DNA of 64,000 nucleotides, from contig JAKFUL010000001.1 of assembly GCA_021732665.1 (NCBI GenBank), positions 1 to 64,000 of the forward strand, written 5' to 3'. The notes under the pieces were generated by a model. That model worked only from the letters and a program-made list of their open reading frames with translations. It made no database searches and was not told the DNA's origin. The stretch's first letter is position 1; each line of letters opens with the position of its first letter. Position numbers and translations under genes: made by a program. Positions 1 to 8,328 of this stretch are shown here, piece after piece. The DNA is from Acetobacteraceae bacterium. Its GTDB lineage: Bacteria > Pseudomonadota > Alphaproteobacteria > Acetobacterales > Acetobacteraceae.

Positions 1-521
1 CAACCGCCCCGCCCGTGGCGCGGCCGGCGCCGGCGCAGCCTGCCACGCCCGCCAGGCCCGCCCCGGCCACAGCCGCCCACGCCAGGCCAGCCCCAGCCAG
101 GCCAGCCCCTGCCACAGCCCCTGCCACAGCCGCAGCCAGGTCAGGGCAAACCGCAGCCCAGGCCAGCACCACGCAGCCGGTCACCCCGCTGGCAATGCCG
201 GAGCCCGCCACCGCCACCACCTTGGCCGCCGCCGCGGGCCCGCCCCTGATCACCGCCCCGCGCTTCCGCCGCGCACCGCAGCCACCCGAATACCCGGCCC
301 GCGCGGTAGAGCTGGACCTGACCGGCACCGTGGTCATCCGCGCCCTGCTCAACCCGGAGGGCGACCCGCGTGACGTGCGCGTGCACCGCTCCTCCGGCCA
401 GAACCTGCTAGACAGCGCCGCCGCCGCCGCGGTGCGGCGCTGGGCCTTCGAACCAGCCTCACGCGATGGCCAGCGCATCGAGGCCTGGGTCGAGGTTCCG
501 GTGCATTTTCGCCTCAACTGA
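1..521 (+). CDS. TonB-family energy transducer, C-terminal part (5' end outside window)
   Basis: The reading frame is open at the left edge, so the true start lies upstream; the GTG at 15 is only the first in-window candidate. The first ~75 visible residues are a low-complexity Ala/Pro-rich stretch, the periplasm-spanning linker typical of TonB proteins. Residues ~95-165 form a TonB C-terminal domain (YPARAVELDLTGTVV, then RWAFEP, ending VPVHFRLN), which contacts TonB boxes of outer-membrane receptors. It lies directly ahead of hmuSTUV, so it probably powers haem uptake across the outer membrane. The N-terminal membrane anchor is not in the window. The family call is firm; the haem link rests on context. 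Confidence 0.8.
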   Translation, partial: TAPPVARPAPAQPATPARPAPATAAHARPAPARPAPATAPATAAARSGQTAAQASTTQPVTPLAMPEPATATTLAAAAGPPLITAPRFRRAPQPPEYPARAVELDLTGTVVIRALLNPEGDPRDVRVHRSSGQNLLDSAAAAAVRRWAFEPASRDGQRIEAWVEVPVHFRLN

Positions 522-551
522 CTACCAAAAACGCCCCGAATGGAGGTTGGC

Positions 552-1589
552 ATGTCTCAATTGATCGAACGGTACGAAACCCTGCGCCAGGAGAACCGCC
601 ATCTGCGCGCGCGCGACGCGGCGCGGCGGTTGGGCACCACCGAGGCCGCCCTGGTCGCGCTGGGCCTCACCGGTGCCGCGACAGCGCTGCGGCCGGACTG
701 GCCGGCCCTCTTCGTCGCCCTGCCCGGCCTGGGCAACGTGATGGCGTTGACCCGCAACGAACACGCCGTGCATGAGCGCCATGGCACCTATCTCGATGTC
801 TCGACCGGCCCCGGCCATGTCCTGGTGCTAGGCCCCGACATCGACCTGCGCCTCTTCCCCGGGCGGTGGAGCCACGCCTATGCGCTGGGCGGCGAGCGCC
901 CCTCACTGCAGATCTTCGACCGCGACGGCGAGGCCGCGCACAAGATCTTCGCCGTGGCCGGCAGGACCGACATGGTTGCCTGGAACCGGCTGGTCGCCCA
1001 ACTCGCCCTGGCGGACGCGCCCGCCCCGCCGCAACTGCCCGCCGCGGCCGAGGCGGCGCCGGCCGAAACCCCGGTCGATGCCCGCGCCCTGCGCAGCGAC
1101 TGGCTGGGGCTGCGCGACACGCATGACTTCGTGAAGCTGCTGCGCAACCACAAGGCCAATCGCCGCCAGGCCCTGCGGCTGGCGGGCGACGACCTGGCGC
1201 GGCCGCTCGCCGCCAGCGCTGCCGCGGCCACGCTGACCAGGGCCGCCGCCGCGGAAGTGCCGATCATGATCTTCGTCGGCAACCGCTCGGCCATCCAGAT
1301 CCACACCGGGCCGGTGCGGCGGCTGATGCCCTCGCCGGGCGGCTGGTTCAATGTGCTGGATCCGGAATTCAACCTGCACCTGCGCGAGGCGGGCGTTGCG
1401 GAAGCCTGGCGCGTGGTGAAGCCGACCGAGGATGGCGCGGTCACCAGCGTCGAGTTGCTCGACGAGGCGGGCGGCGTGGTCGCGCAGATCTTCGGTGCCC
1501 GCAAGCCCGGCAAGCCGGAACTGGCCGGCTGGCGGGACGTGGCGTTGGAGATCGCCGAGCGCCATGGGCTGCGGGTGCCGGTGGCATGA
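552..1589 (+). CDS. hmuS: Haemin-degrading / haemin transport factor HmuS
   Basis: A cytoplasmic haem-handling protein of about 345 residues, the usual length of HmuS/HemS, built from two repeated halves. The QIHTGPV segment in the second half matches the conserved part of the family near the haem pocket. ATG 552 is preferred over in-frame ATG 540 because GGAGG at 542-546 sits at ideal spacing before 552. The stop overlaps the hmuT start (ATGA at 1586), indicating translational coupling. It would receive imported haem and degrade or traffic it. Iron (Fur/Irr) control is expected for such operons, but no binding site was identified. Confidence 0.9.
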   Translation: MSQLIERYETLRQENRHLRARDAARRLGTTEAALVALGLTGAATALRPDWPALFVALPGLGNVMALTRNEHAVHERHGTYLDVSTGPGHVLVLGPDIDLRLFPGRWSHAYALGGERPSLQIFDRDGEAAHKIFAVAGRTDMVAWNRLVAQLALADAPAPPQLPAAAEAAPAETPVDARALRSDWLGLRDTHDFVKLLRNHKANRRQALRLAGDDLARPLAASAAAATLTRAAAAEVPIMIFVGNRSAIQIHTGPVRRLMPSPGGWFNVLDPEFNLHLREAGVAEAWRVVKPTEDGAVTSVELLDEAGGVVAQIFGARKPGKPELAGWRDVALEIAERHGLRVPVA

Positions 1590-2470
1590 TCGGCCGTCGC
1601 GCGATTGGGCCGCTGGCGGCGGGTCTGGGCCTGGCCAGGGGCGCGCGCGCCCAGGGCCTGCCCTCGCGCATCGTCTCCGTCGGCGGCGCGCTGACCGAGA
1701 CGGTGTTCGCCCTGGGCGAAGGCGCCAGGGTGTTCGCGGTGGACAGCACCAGCCGTTTCCCCGCCGCATGCGCGGCGCTGCCGCAGGTGGGCTACATGCG
1801 GGCGCTGCCCACCGAGGGGATCATGGGCATGAACCCGGATCTGCTGCTGCTGTCGGGCGATGCCGGGCCGCCCGAGGTGGTGCAGGTGCTGCGTGCCGCG
1901 CGCCTGCCCATCGCGCAGGTCGCCGATGGCGCCGGGGCGGATGCGGCGCCGGACAAGGCACGCGCCGTGGCCGCTGTGCTCGGCCGCGATGGCGAGGCAT
2001 TGGCGCGCGCGCTGGCCGGGGACTGGGCGCGGCTGGACGCGCCGCTGGCCGCCCTTGGCAGCCGCCCACGGGTGCTCTTCGTGCTTTCCCTGGCGCGCGG
2101 CGCGCCGCTGGTGTCGGGCCGCGGCACCCATGCCCATGCCATGATCGAGGCCGCGGGCGGCACCAATCCCGTGCGGGATTTCGTGGGCTACCGGCCGCTC
2201 TCGGCGGAAGCCGCGGCGATGCTGGCGCCCGACGCCATCCTGATGATGGACCATGCCCTGGCGGAGGCCGGCGGTGCCGCAACCGCCCTCATGGTGCCCG
2301 CACTCGCGGTCACGCCGGCCGCGCGGGCTGGCCGGATCCTGGCGTTCGACGGCGCATTCCTGTTCAATTTCGGCCCGCGTGCCGCCCATGCCCGGCTGGC
2401 GCTCGCCCGCGCCCTGCATCCTGGCCTGGCCCTGCCCGACCTGCCCGGGCGGCCATGGACGGCGGCTTGA
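1586..2470 (+). CDS. hmuT: Haemin ABC transporter periplasmic binding protein HmuT
   Basis: A 294-residue protein with a cleavable-looking signal peptide (a hydrophobic stretch ending ARGARAQ near residue 23). The mature part is a class III substrate-binding fold: RIVSVGGALTETVFALG is the standard opening, followed by GYMRALPTEGIM and NPDLLLLSGDAGPP. It should capture haem in the periplasm and deliver it to HmuU. It overlaps hmuS by 4 nt and hmuU by 16 nt, so the genes are co-translated. Confidence 0.9.
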   Translation: MIGRRAIGPLAAGLGLARGARAQGLPSRIVSVGGALTETVFALGEGARVFAVDSTSRFPAACAALPQVGYMRALPTEGIMGMNPDLLLLSGDAGPPEVVQVLRAARLPIAQVADGAGADAAPDKARAVAAVLGRDGEALARALAGDWARLDAPLAALGSRPRVLFVLSLARGAPLVSGRGTHAHAMIEAAGGTNPVRDFVGYRPLSAEAAAMLAPDAILMMDHALAEAGGAATALMVPALAVTPAARAGRILAFDGAFLFNFGPRAAHARLALARALHPGLALPDLPGRPWTAA

Positions 2471-3537
2471 TCCCGCCGCGCGCCGCCACCACGCCAGCCG
2501 CCCCGCGCCTGGCACGAACGGTGCTGGCCGGCTGCCTGCTGCTGGTCGTCGCGCTGCTGGCGGGCGTGCTGCTTGGCCCGGCGCGGGTCACGCCCGCGGG
2601 CCTGGCCGCGACCTTGGCCGAAGCCTTGGGATGGGCGCCGCTGCCGGCCCAGCATGCGAGCAATGCCGCGATCCTGGGCGTGGTGCGGGCACCGCGCGTG
2701 CTGCTCGCCGCCATGCTGGGTGCGGGCCTCGCGGTCGCAGGCGCGGTGATGCAGGGCCTGTTCCGCAACCCGCTGGCCGACCCGGGGTTGATCGGGGTTT
2801 CCGCCGGTGCCGCGCTGGCGGCGGTGGGCGCCATCGTGCTGGGGCCCGCGCTGTTCGGATCACGCGCGGGCGGGCTTGGGCTGTGGCTGCTGCCCATGGC
2901 CGCCTTCGCCGGCGGGCTGGGTGCCACTGTGGTGATTGCGCGGCTGGCGACGCGCGGCGGCGTCACCGGCGTTTCGACGCTGCTGCTGGCTGGTGTGGCG
3001 GTCAACGCGCTCTGCGGGGCGCTGACCGGGTTGCTCGTCTTCATGGCGGATGACCGCCAGGTGCGCGACATCACCTTCTGGATGCTGGGCAGCCTGGCCG
3101 GCGCGCGCTGGGTGCACTTGCCGGTGGCGGCCACGCTGGTGCTCCTGCCCGCCCTGGCGATGCTGGCGCTGGCGCGCCCGCTGAACGCGCTGACGCTAGG
3201 CGAGCGCGAGGCTTTTCATCTCGGCCTGCGGGTCGAGTCCACCAAACGCCTGGCGGTCGCGCTCGCGGCGGTGGCCGTCTCGGCCGGGGTGGCATTGGCG
3301 GGGATGATCGGCTTCGTGGGGCTGGTGGTGCCGCATCTGGTGCGGCTGATGCTGGGCGCCGATCATCGGCTGCTGCTGCCTGGATCGGCCCTGCTGGGCG
3401 CCAGCCTCATGGTGCTGGCCGACCTTGCGGCGCGCAGCCTGGCGGCGCCGGCGGAATTGCCGGTGGGCGTCGTCACCGCGCTGATCGGCGCGCCCTTCTT
3501 CCTGTGGCTGCTGCGCAATCGGGTTGCCGCGTCATGA
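2455..3537 (+). CDS. hmuU: Haemin ABC transporter permease HmuU (FecCD family)
   Basis: A ~360-residue inner-membrane permease with about ten hydrophobic segments. FecCD motifs are present: VRAPRVLLAAMLGAGLAVAG, then MQGLFRNPLADPGLIGVSAG, and near the end GFVGLVVPHLVRL. The frame is open far upstream, but that part lies across hmuT and is not family-like. ATG 2455, inside the last codons of hmuT, gives the right length and N-terminus. The stop overlaps the hmuV ATG. It forms the haem channel with HmuT and HmuV. Confidence 0.9.
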   Translation: MDGGLIPPRAATTPAAPRLARTVLAGCLLLVVALLAGVLLGPARVTPAGLAATLAEALGWAPLPAQHASNAAILGVVRAPRVLLAAMLGAGLAVAGAVMQGLFRNPLADPGLIGVSAGAALAAVGAIVLGPALFGSRAGGLGLWLLPMAAFAGGLGATVVIARLATRGGVTGVSTLLLAGVAVNALCGALTGLLVFMADDRQVRDITFWMLGSLAGARWVHLPVAATLVLLPALAMLALARPLNALTLGEREAFHLGLRVESTKRLAVALAAVAVSAGVALAGMIGFVGLVVPHLVRLMLGADHRLLLPGSALLGASLMVLADLAARSLAAPAELPVGVVTALIGAPFFLWLLRNRVAAS

Positions 3538-4310
3538 TCGAGGCCTGTGGATTGACGGTGGCGGCGGGGGGCCGTGAGCTGCTGCGGGGGGTCAGCCTCT
3601 CGGTGCGGCCTGGCGAGGTGGTGGCGGTGATCGGCCCGAACGGCGCCGGCAAATCCACCCTGCTGCGGTCTCTGGCCGGCGAGCTTCGGGCGCCGGCGGG
3701 CATGGTGCGTTTCGCGGGCCAGCCCATCACCGCGCTGCGGCCCGCCGAGCTGGCGCGCCGGCGGGCGGTGGTCAGCCAGGCGGTGGAGCTGGCCTTCCCG
3801 ATGCGCGCCGATGAGGTGGTCAGGCTTGGCCGCCTGCCATGGTATGGCACGGCCGAGGCTGCCAGGGATGCCGAGGCTGTCGAGAATGGGCTGGAGCGGG
3901 CGGGCGTCCTTCACCTGCGCGATCGCGCCTATGCGACGCTTTCGGGCGGTGAGCGGCAGCGAGTGCAACTGGCCCGCGCCCTGGCGCAGATCGAGGGTGC
4001 GACGCGCCCCGCCGCCATCCTGCTCGACGAGCCGACCGCGAGCCTCGACGCCGCCCACCGCGTCGCCATGTTGCGGGGGTTGCGGGGGCTGGCGGCGGAT
4101 GGGTTGGCTATCCTCATCATTCTGCATGACCTGAACGAGGCGGGCTATGTGGCGGACCGGGTGGGGGTTCTGGGCCAGGGGCGGCTTGTTGCGCTGGGGC
4201 CGCCTGCTGAGGTGTTGCGGGCCGGCACCATGCGGCAGATCTTTGGTGTGGCCTTCCGGGAGGCGCCGGGTGGCGGGCTGCTGCCGGATTTTCCTTGCCG
4301 AACACGGTGA
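3534..4310 (+). CDS. hmuV: Haemin ABC transporter ATP-binding protein HmuV
   Basis: An ABC ATPase of 258 residues from ATG 3534, which overlaps the hmuU stop. Walker A GPNGAGKST is at residues 34-42, the signature LSGGE at 136-140, and Walker B ILLDEP at 162-167, followed by the H-loop region ILHDLNEA. All catalytic motifs are intact. It energises haem import and is the last gene of the operon; island-type non-coding sequence begins just downstream. A GTG at 3504 would add ten residues but lies inside hmuU and has no family support. Confidence 0.92.
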   Translation: MIEACGLTVAAGGRELLRGVSLSVRPGEVVAVIGPNGAGKSTLLRSLAGELRAPAGMVRFAGQPITALRPAELARRRAVVSQAVELAFPMRADEVVRLGRLPWYGTAEAARDAEAVENGLERAGVLHLRDRAYATLSGGERQRVQLARALAQIEGATRPAAILLDEPTASLDAAHRVAMLRGLRGLAADGLAILIILHDLNEAGYVADRVGVLGQGRLVALGPPAEVLRAGTMRQIFGVAFREAPGGGLLPDFPCRTR

Positions 4311-4367
4311 ACTGTCCAAGATGCTCGGCGATGCTTTCGGCGTTGGTTTTTCCTGCGCAAACGCAGC

Positions 4368-4689
4368 GAAGTGTTTGCTCCCGAAGTACCGATTTCGGGC
4401 AAGTGGGGTTCGAACCAGGGCAAGTGCCAACCGCGCTGAAACCGGCCTTTGACCTGGGTTTTTGAGTTCCGTACTAAAACGGCCAAGTCGGGAGATCGGG
4501 AGAGAATTGGCCTCCGGAGAGCGATTTCCGGGCTTCTCCGCGCCAAGCCAGTCAACAGGTCTGCTTCGAAAACCCCAGGAAACCTGCCACGCAGCGAGGC
4601 GGTGGGTCTGGCGGAGAGCACGGCTCGCATTTGAACTGGCGGAGGAGGCGCGACCGGATACGAACGGTCGCTGGAATGGAGCCTTGGAG
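4368..4689. repeat. Dispersed repeat R1, copy 1
   Basis: This ~322-nt non-coding sequence recurs in the same orientation at 14909-15142 (5'-shortened) and 33358-33679 (same length). Shared blocks include GGTTTTTGAGTTCCG, GAGAGAATTGGCCTCCGGAG, CCAGTCAACAGGTC and CTGGCGGAGGAGG. Read on the minus strand, two CTCCGCCAG motifs resemble the 3' ends of tRNA-Ser genes, one preceded by TTCG flanked by complementary bases. No full cloverleaf is present. This copy marks the switch from the haem operon to the accessory island. The rest of the ~550-nt gap (4311-4367 and 4690-4867) shows nothing recognisable. Confidence 0.8.
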
Positions 4690-4867
4690 GATAAGGGCTG
4701 CGAAAAGGGTCACGCACCATCATAGTGCGGTTTCGGGTGGTGTCTGGCTGCCGCCTGGAGGATAGCGTCCGCACCCCTGCCTTAACTTCGGGCAACGCGG
4801 TGAGTTGGTTCAGCAGTCGCAGAGCGCTACGCTGACAGCATTATCGAGTCGGCAGAGGAGATTTGAG

Positions 4868-5359
4868 TTGCCGAAATTAGCAATGAACCAACCTACCGTA
4901 GCAGTCATTGGAAGCTTTCGACAGCACTATAGCGCGGTCCTGGATGCTATCGCGGCGTTCCGCGGCGAAGGTTGGACCGTGTTATCGCCAGCAGGGTCGG
5001 ATGTCATGGATCCATCAGCTGATTTCGTGAGGTTTACGACTGATCCCGCGCAGCTTTCCGACGCCGAAATTCAAGCCGTAACCCTTGAGCGGATTTTTGA
5101 TGCCCAATTGGCCTATGTCGTCGCGCCAAGCGGCTACGTCGGCCGGACTACTTGCTACGAGATTGGTCGCCTATTTCAAGCCAGAAGGCCGGTGGCTTTT
5201 TCGGAGCGGCCAAACGACGTGCCAATCATGATTCCTGATCGTTTCATTGGGATTCCCGAGACCATAGCGCGCGAATTTTCTACCTCGAACGCGACCTGGA
5301 TCTATCACGGCGCGACCGGATTTGTGGCGGAGAGTGAGCGGAGGTTGACAGATGGCTGA
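4868..5359 (+). CDS. Nucleoside 2-deoxyribosyltransferase-like protein (first of cassette)
   Basis: A small Rossmann-like protein of 163 residues from TTG 4868, which has GAGGAG seven bases upstream; ATG 4883 lacks a ribosome site but is possible. The opening VAVIGSFRQHYS and the block VVAPSGYVGRTTCYEIG match the deoxyribosyltransferase/hydrolase (NDT, DRHyd) superfamily. Glu98 of TTCYEIG is the expected catalytic acid. Such enzymes cleave or transfer N-glycosidic bonds of nucleosides or nucleotides, and relatives serve as effectors or signal processors in conflict systems. It overlaps the next gene by 8 nt. Base composition is visibly more A/T-rich than the haem operon, consistent with transfer. 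Confidence 0.65.
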   Translation: MPKLAMNQPTVAVIGSFRQHYSAVLDAIAAFRGEGWTVLSPAGSDVMDPSADFVRFTTDPAQLSDAEIQAVTLERIFDAQLAYVVAPSGYVGRTTCYEIGRLFQARRPVAFSERPNDVPIMIPDRFIGIPETIAREFSTSNATWIYHGATGFVAESERRLTDG

Positions 5360-5864
5360 GTTGGCCCGGTCAAGCAGCCCATCAGGCGCGAGCCTTGTTG
5401 CAAGACGCAAGCTGGTCATCTGTGGAAGCATGGCCTTCTTCGGTGAGATGTGCCGGCTGCAGGATACGCTTGCTGCCCGGGGTGTACGTTCAGCACTGCC
5501 GGACGTCGAGGATGATCAGGTCGCCTGTATGGCTAGCCATCAGTACGAAGCCTTCAAGAGAGCAGTGTCGTTTGCCCATCTTCGGCGTATCAAGAACCCT
5601 AACACATTCGGAATTCTTGCGGTGAACTTCGACCGTCATGGTATTGCAAATTATATCGGACCAAGTACTTTTGCTGAGATAGCTGTCGCGGCGGTGTCTG
5701 GAAAGCGTGTATTTGTTCTCAACGAGTACCCAAGCGTGTACGCTGAGGAGCTTGGAGCTTGGAACGTTACGCCACTTAACGGTCGCCTGGATTTATTAGT
5801 CGAGGGCTATTGCGACGCATGTGCGCTGCCAAGCGCCCAACTGAACATGTTTTATGCAGCATAG
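5352..5864 (+). CDS. Nucleoside 2-deoxyribosyltransferase-like protein (second of cassette)
   Basis: A 170-residue protein, the second NDT-like member in tandem. KLVICGSMAFF is the first beta strand and loop; ILAVNFDRHGIANYIGPST then FAEIAV is the nucleoside-site block, with Glu109 as predicted catalytic acid, followed by GKRVFVLNEYP. It is not a close duplicate of its upstream neighbour: spacing and N-terminus differ, suggesting two subfamilies that act together or form a heteromer. It overlaps both neighbours (8 nt and 11 nt), so the three genes are one translational unit. The substrate is unknown. Confidence 0.65.
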   Translation: MAELARSSSPSGASLVARRKLVICGSMAFFGEMCRLQDTLAARGVRSALPDVEDDQVACMASHQYEAFKRAVSFAHLRRIKNPNTFGILAVNFDRHGIANYIGPSTFAEIAVAAVSGKRVFVLNEYPSVYAEELGAWNVTPLNGRLDLLVEGYCDACALPSAQLNMFYAA

Positions 5865-7746
5865 GGGTGTCAGTAAGCGGCGCATTTTCGCTCATTTCTT
5901 TGACGTACATTTTTTGGAAGAGAAGGGGGTCGACCGCTTTTTAGCAAAGGCTCTCGCTGAGGCTAGGCTTGCAATACGCTTCGCAATTATGCTTGCAGAT
6001 GAAGTTTTCGTTCCTGCTGCATCTTACTATGAAAGCAGTCTCTGCAAAAAGGTTCTTAATGAATTTGCTCAACACCCAGCAGGCGCGTGCATAAGACTCG
6101 CTGCTAGTGCGGCAAACCTAGATGAATTCATCGAGGATAAGGTGGCGCAATACCGTCCTGGAACTGTACAGGGCGAGGTATACAGCCAGCCATTCACCGA
6201 CCTTATTTTCCCCTGGCGCCAAAGAAGACGCAGCGCAACCGCAGATATCGTTAGTGACTGGCTCCGCGCCGCATCAGATGGAGAAGCAGAAAAAATCTTT
6301 CGCTCTCTCTCAAAGCAGGTTATTCTGCCAGTCGACCATGAAAGAAGATGGCAAGATCTGCCTTCAAAATTAGGAAATTCCGCTTTTATTGTCGATAACG
6401 TAGCTCCTTTACTTTTTGGTCAATTTCAATTGCCGGCCGGCACAAGAAATAGGCTCCATTCGGTAATCAATAGATCGTATTTTCGTAGCTATGCGTTGGA
6501 TCTTAAGGCTGCTGTTTTTCGTAATTTGGAGTGGATGGAGGGCGATGGATTGCTACCGTCTGGCGACCCATACAATGACATCGACTTCTTAGCACTTAAA
6601 GAAGCTTGCAGGCGTACTGGAATACTTTCAAAAATTGCGCAGGTAGCGCCAGATTCCCTTTTTGATGTCTACCAAGATCCCCGCTTCGCCGCAGCCTTGC
6701 TCGAGTCTCAAGCGCGCTCTACCGAGCGCCAGGAAGACGAGCGTAGATTTTACGGTCGCGGTGGAGCGGCAGGCGAACGCTGGGAGGACGTAGCGAGTAT
6801 GCGGAATGAACCCTTGGGTACCCCATCTATCGCAGAGGGGGCCGTCGCTCGCGTCCTGATCGTTACCGCGCTTGCGCACGAGAGAAGCGCAGTCCTGGCA
6901 ACATTTGATGGGTCCGACTCATCGATAGGCAACGTAGATGACCCGACAATATATACTCTAGGAACATATAAGCCGAATGGGTCTGGAAGAGCCCGCGCTG
7001 TCTTGCTCGCGACACCCTCTGATATGGGCAAGGTGAGCGCGGCCGTCGTTGGCAGTCAGGCCCTGAGGAGCTTCAAAGGCGTAGAGCACATCTTAATGGT
7101 TGGCATAGCTGCAGGCTGCCCGAACCCACTTGTGCCTGCGGAGCACGTCCGGCTAGGCGACGTCGTCGTGTCGAACAATGCAGGCATCTTGGAGTTCGAC
7201 GACGTTAAGAGAACCGATGGCGGTGCGATAGAGTTTCGCGGCTCTCCGCAGAGGCCAGACAATAGAATGCTACAGGCACTAAACCTTCTGATTTCCCAAG
7301 AAGAACTCGGCCGCCGGCCTTGGGAAATGCATTTCTCAGAAGCACTACAAAGGCTTGAACGGAAAGTCGAATTTCGTCGCCCAAGCGAGGACTTAGACAT
7401 TCTCTATCAAAGCGATCTGCCTGCTGTACATCCTTTAGACCCACAGCGACGCCCTGGCTGGCCTAGGATTCACACTGGTGCAATCGGTTCATCGGACATG
7501 CTGCTGAAGGACTCAGTATACAGAAATCAGTTGCGGGATAAATTCAAGGTTCGGGCCATTGAAATGGAAGGTAGCGGACTTCAGACAGCTGCCTGGGCAG
7601 CGAACCGAGGCATCATAGTGGTACGTGGCATTTGTGATTACGCCGACATGCACAAGAGCGATGCTTGGCAACGGTATGCCGCCCTTAGCGCAGCTTCGTT
7701 TGCGAAGGCCCTTGTACAAGCGCTGCCTGAAGAGTGGTTCACTTAA
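5854..7746 (+). CDS. Large protein with C-terminal nucleoside phosphorylase (PNP) effector domain
   Basis: A 630-residue two-part protein. Residues 1-~325 match nothing I recognise. From residue ~331 (VARVLIVTALAHERSAV) to the end is a PNP/UDP-phosphorylase fold: VGIAAG at ~416, GAIGSSDML, AIEMEGSG near 568, and GICDYAD at ~592 followed by HKSDAWQRYAA. The GICDYAD-HK-W-YAA ending is the variant typical of PNP domains attached to NLR/STAND-like proteins. In anti-phage systems such as Detocs, PNP effectors cleave adenosine nucleotides. The likely role is an abortive-infection effector that destroys a nucleotide pool, with the N-terminal half as sensor or regulator. It is the last gene of the NDT-NDT-PNP cassette. 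Confidence 0.7.
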   Translation: MQHRGVSKRRIFAHFFDVHFLEEKGVDRFLAKALAEARLAIRFAIMLADEVFVPAASYYESSLCKKVLNEFAQHPAGACIRLAASAANLDEFIEDKVAQYRPGTVQGEVYSQPFTDLIFPWRQRRRSATADIVSDWLRAASDGEAEKIFRSLSKQVILPVDHERRWQDLPSKLGNSAFIVDNVAPLLFGQFQLPAGTRNRLHSVINRSYFRSYALDLKAAVFRNLEWMEGDGLLPSGDPYNDIDFLALKEACRRTGILSKIAQVAPDSLFDVYQDPRFAAALLESQARSTERQEDERRFYGRGGAAGERWEDVASMRNEPLGTPSIAEGAVARVLIVTALAHERSAVLATFDGSDSSIGNVDDPTIYTLGTYKPNGSGRARAVLLATPSDMGKVSAAVVGSQALRSFKGVEHILMVGIAAGCPNPLVPAEHVRLGDVVVSNNAGILEFDDVKRTDGGAIEFRGSPQRPDNRMLQALNLLISQEELGRRPWEMHFSEALQRLERKVEFRRPSEDLDILYQSDLPAVHPLDPQRRPGWPRIHTGAIGSSDMLLKDSVYRNQLRDKFKVRAIEMEGSGLQTAAWAANRGIIVVRGICDYADMHKSDAWQRYAALSAASFAKALVQALPEEWFT

Positions 7747-7939
7747 ACCGATTATGTACAAGGGCGTGGGATCGGCCCGCAGTAATCACGACATCCACGG
7801 CGGCTGGATTTCGCCGGTGAGCCACTCGCGTGCTGATTGTGCTTTCGCAGGTCGGCCTTCCGGCGCAGGCATGGCTTCGATGCCGCGGATCGCGAGGCTC
7901 GGTGTTTAAGCGAGGGGTTGTTCGGGGCAACACCGCCCC

Positions 7940-8190
7940 GTGGTTCAAATAACCAGGCGCGACAGGTGGTCCAGCGCATTCCGCAGGATGGCATGGTTGG
8001 GAAAGGCGCTTGGCAGGTGGACCAACACCTTGGTTTTCGACGCGACCTCCTGTGCCGCGATGTTCAGAGCCGCAGTCGCACCGTATCAATCTGCGCGAAA
8101 CGGCAGGACGATCGCGCCGGCATGGCCTTGATCTGCATCACGCTCCGACACCACGCCGCAAAGCCTTCCGCGTGAAACAGAACTTCACCG
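7940..8190 (-). pseudogene. IS1380-family transposase, C-terminal remnant (frameshifted)
   Basis: On the minus strand one frame ends in FAQIDTVRLRL and a stop; the next frame continues immediately as LNIAAQEVASKTKV then LVHLPSAFPNHAIL. Together they reproduce the C-terminal end of IS1380-type DDE transposases (RLRLLKIAARV...LPSAxP). A one-base frameshift and loss of the rest show it is dead. The matching N-terminal half of a similar element lies at 23564-23846 on the other strand. The remainder of the 7747-8328 gap is unassigned, becoming very A/T-rich from ~8200. Confidence 0.65.
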
Positions 8191-8328
8191 ATGAGCCTTG
8201 AGAACGATTTTGAATTATTTCCACCGATATCCAAAACCCCAAAATATGCCAAACCCAAAATAAGACGAAATACCACAAAATTTTGTTGACGGAATGAAGT
8301 TTGAAAATATTAGTGAAGAAATTACAAA

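Noticed and set aside
878-2515. A 545-codon minus-strand frame across hmuS and hmuT
   Set aside because: Shadow of two well-supported haem genes; composition is typical of antisense GC-rich frames and no motif is present.
4368-4689. A tRNA-Ser gene in repeat R1
   Set aside because: The CTCCGCCA-like ends and TTCG loops are suggestive, but no acceptor-stem partner, D-arm or anticodon arm can be folded; at best a fossil 3' end.
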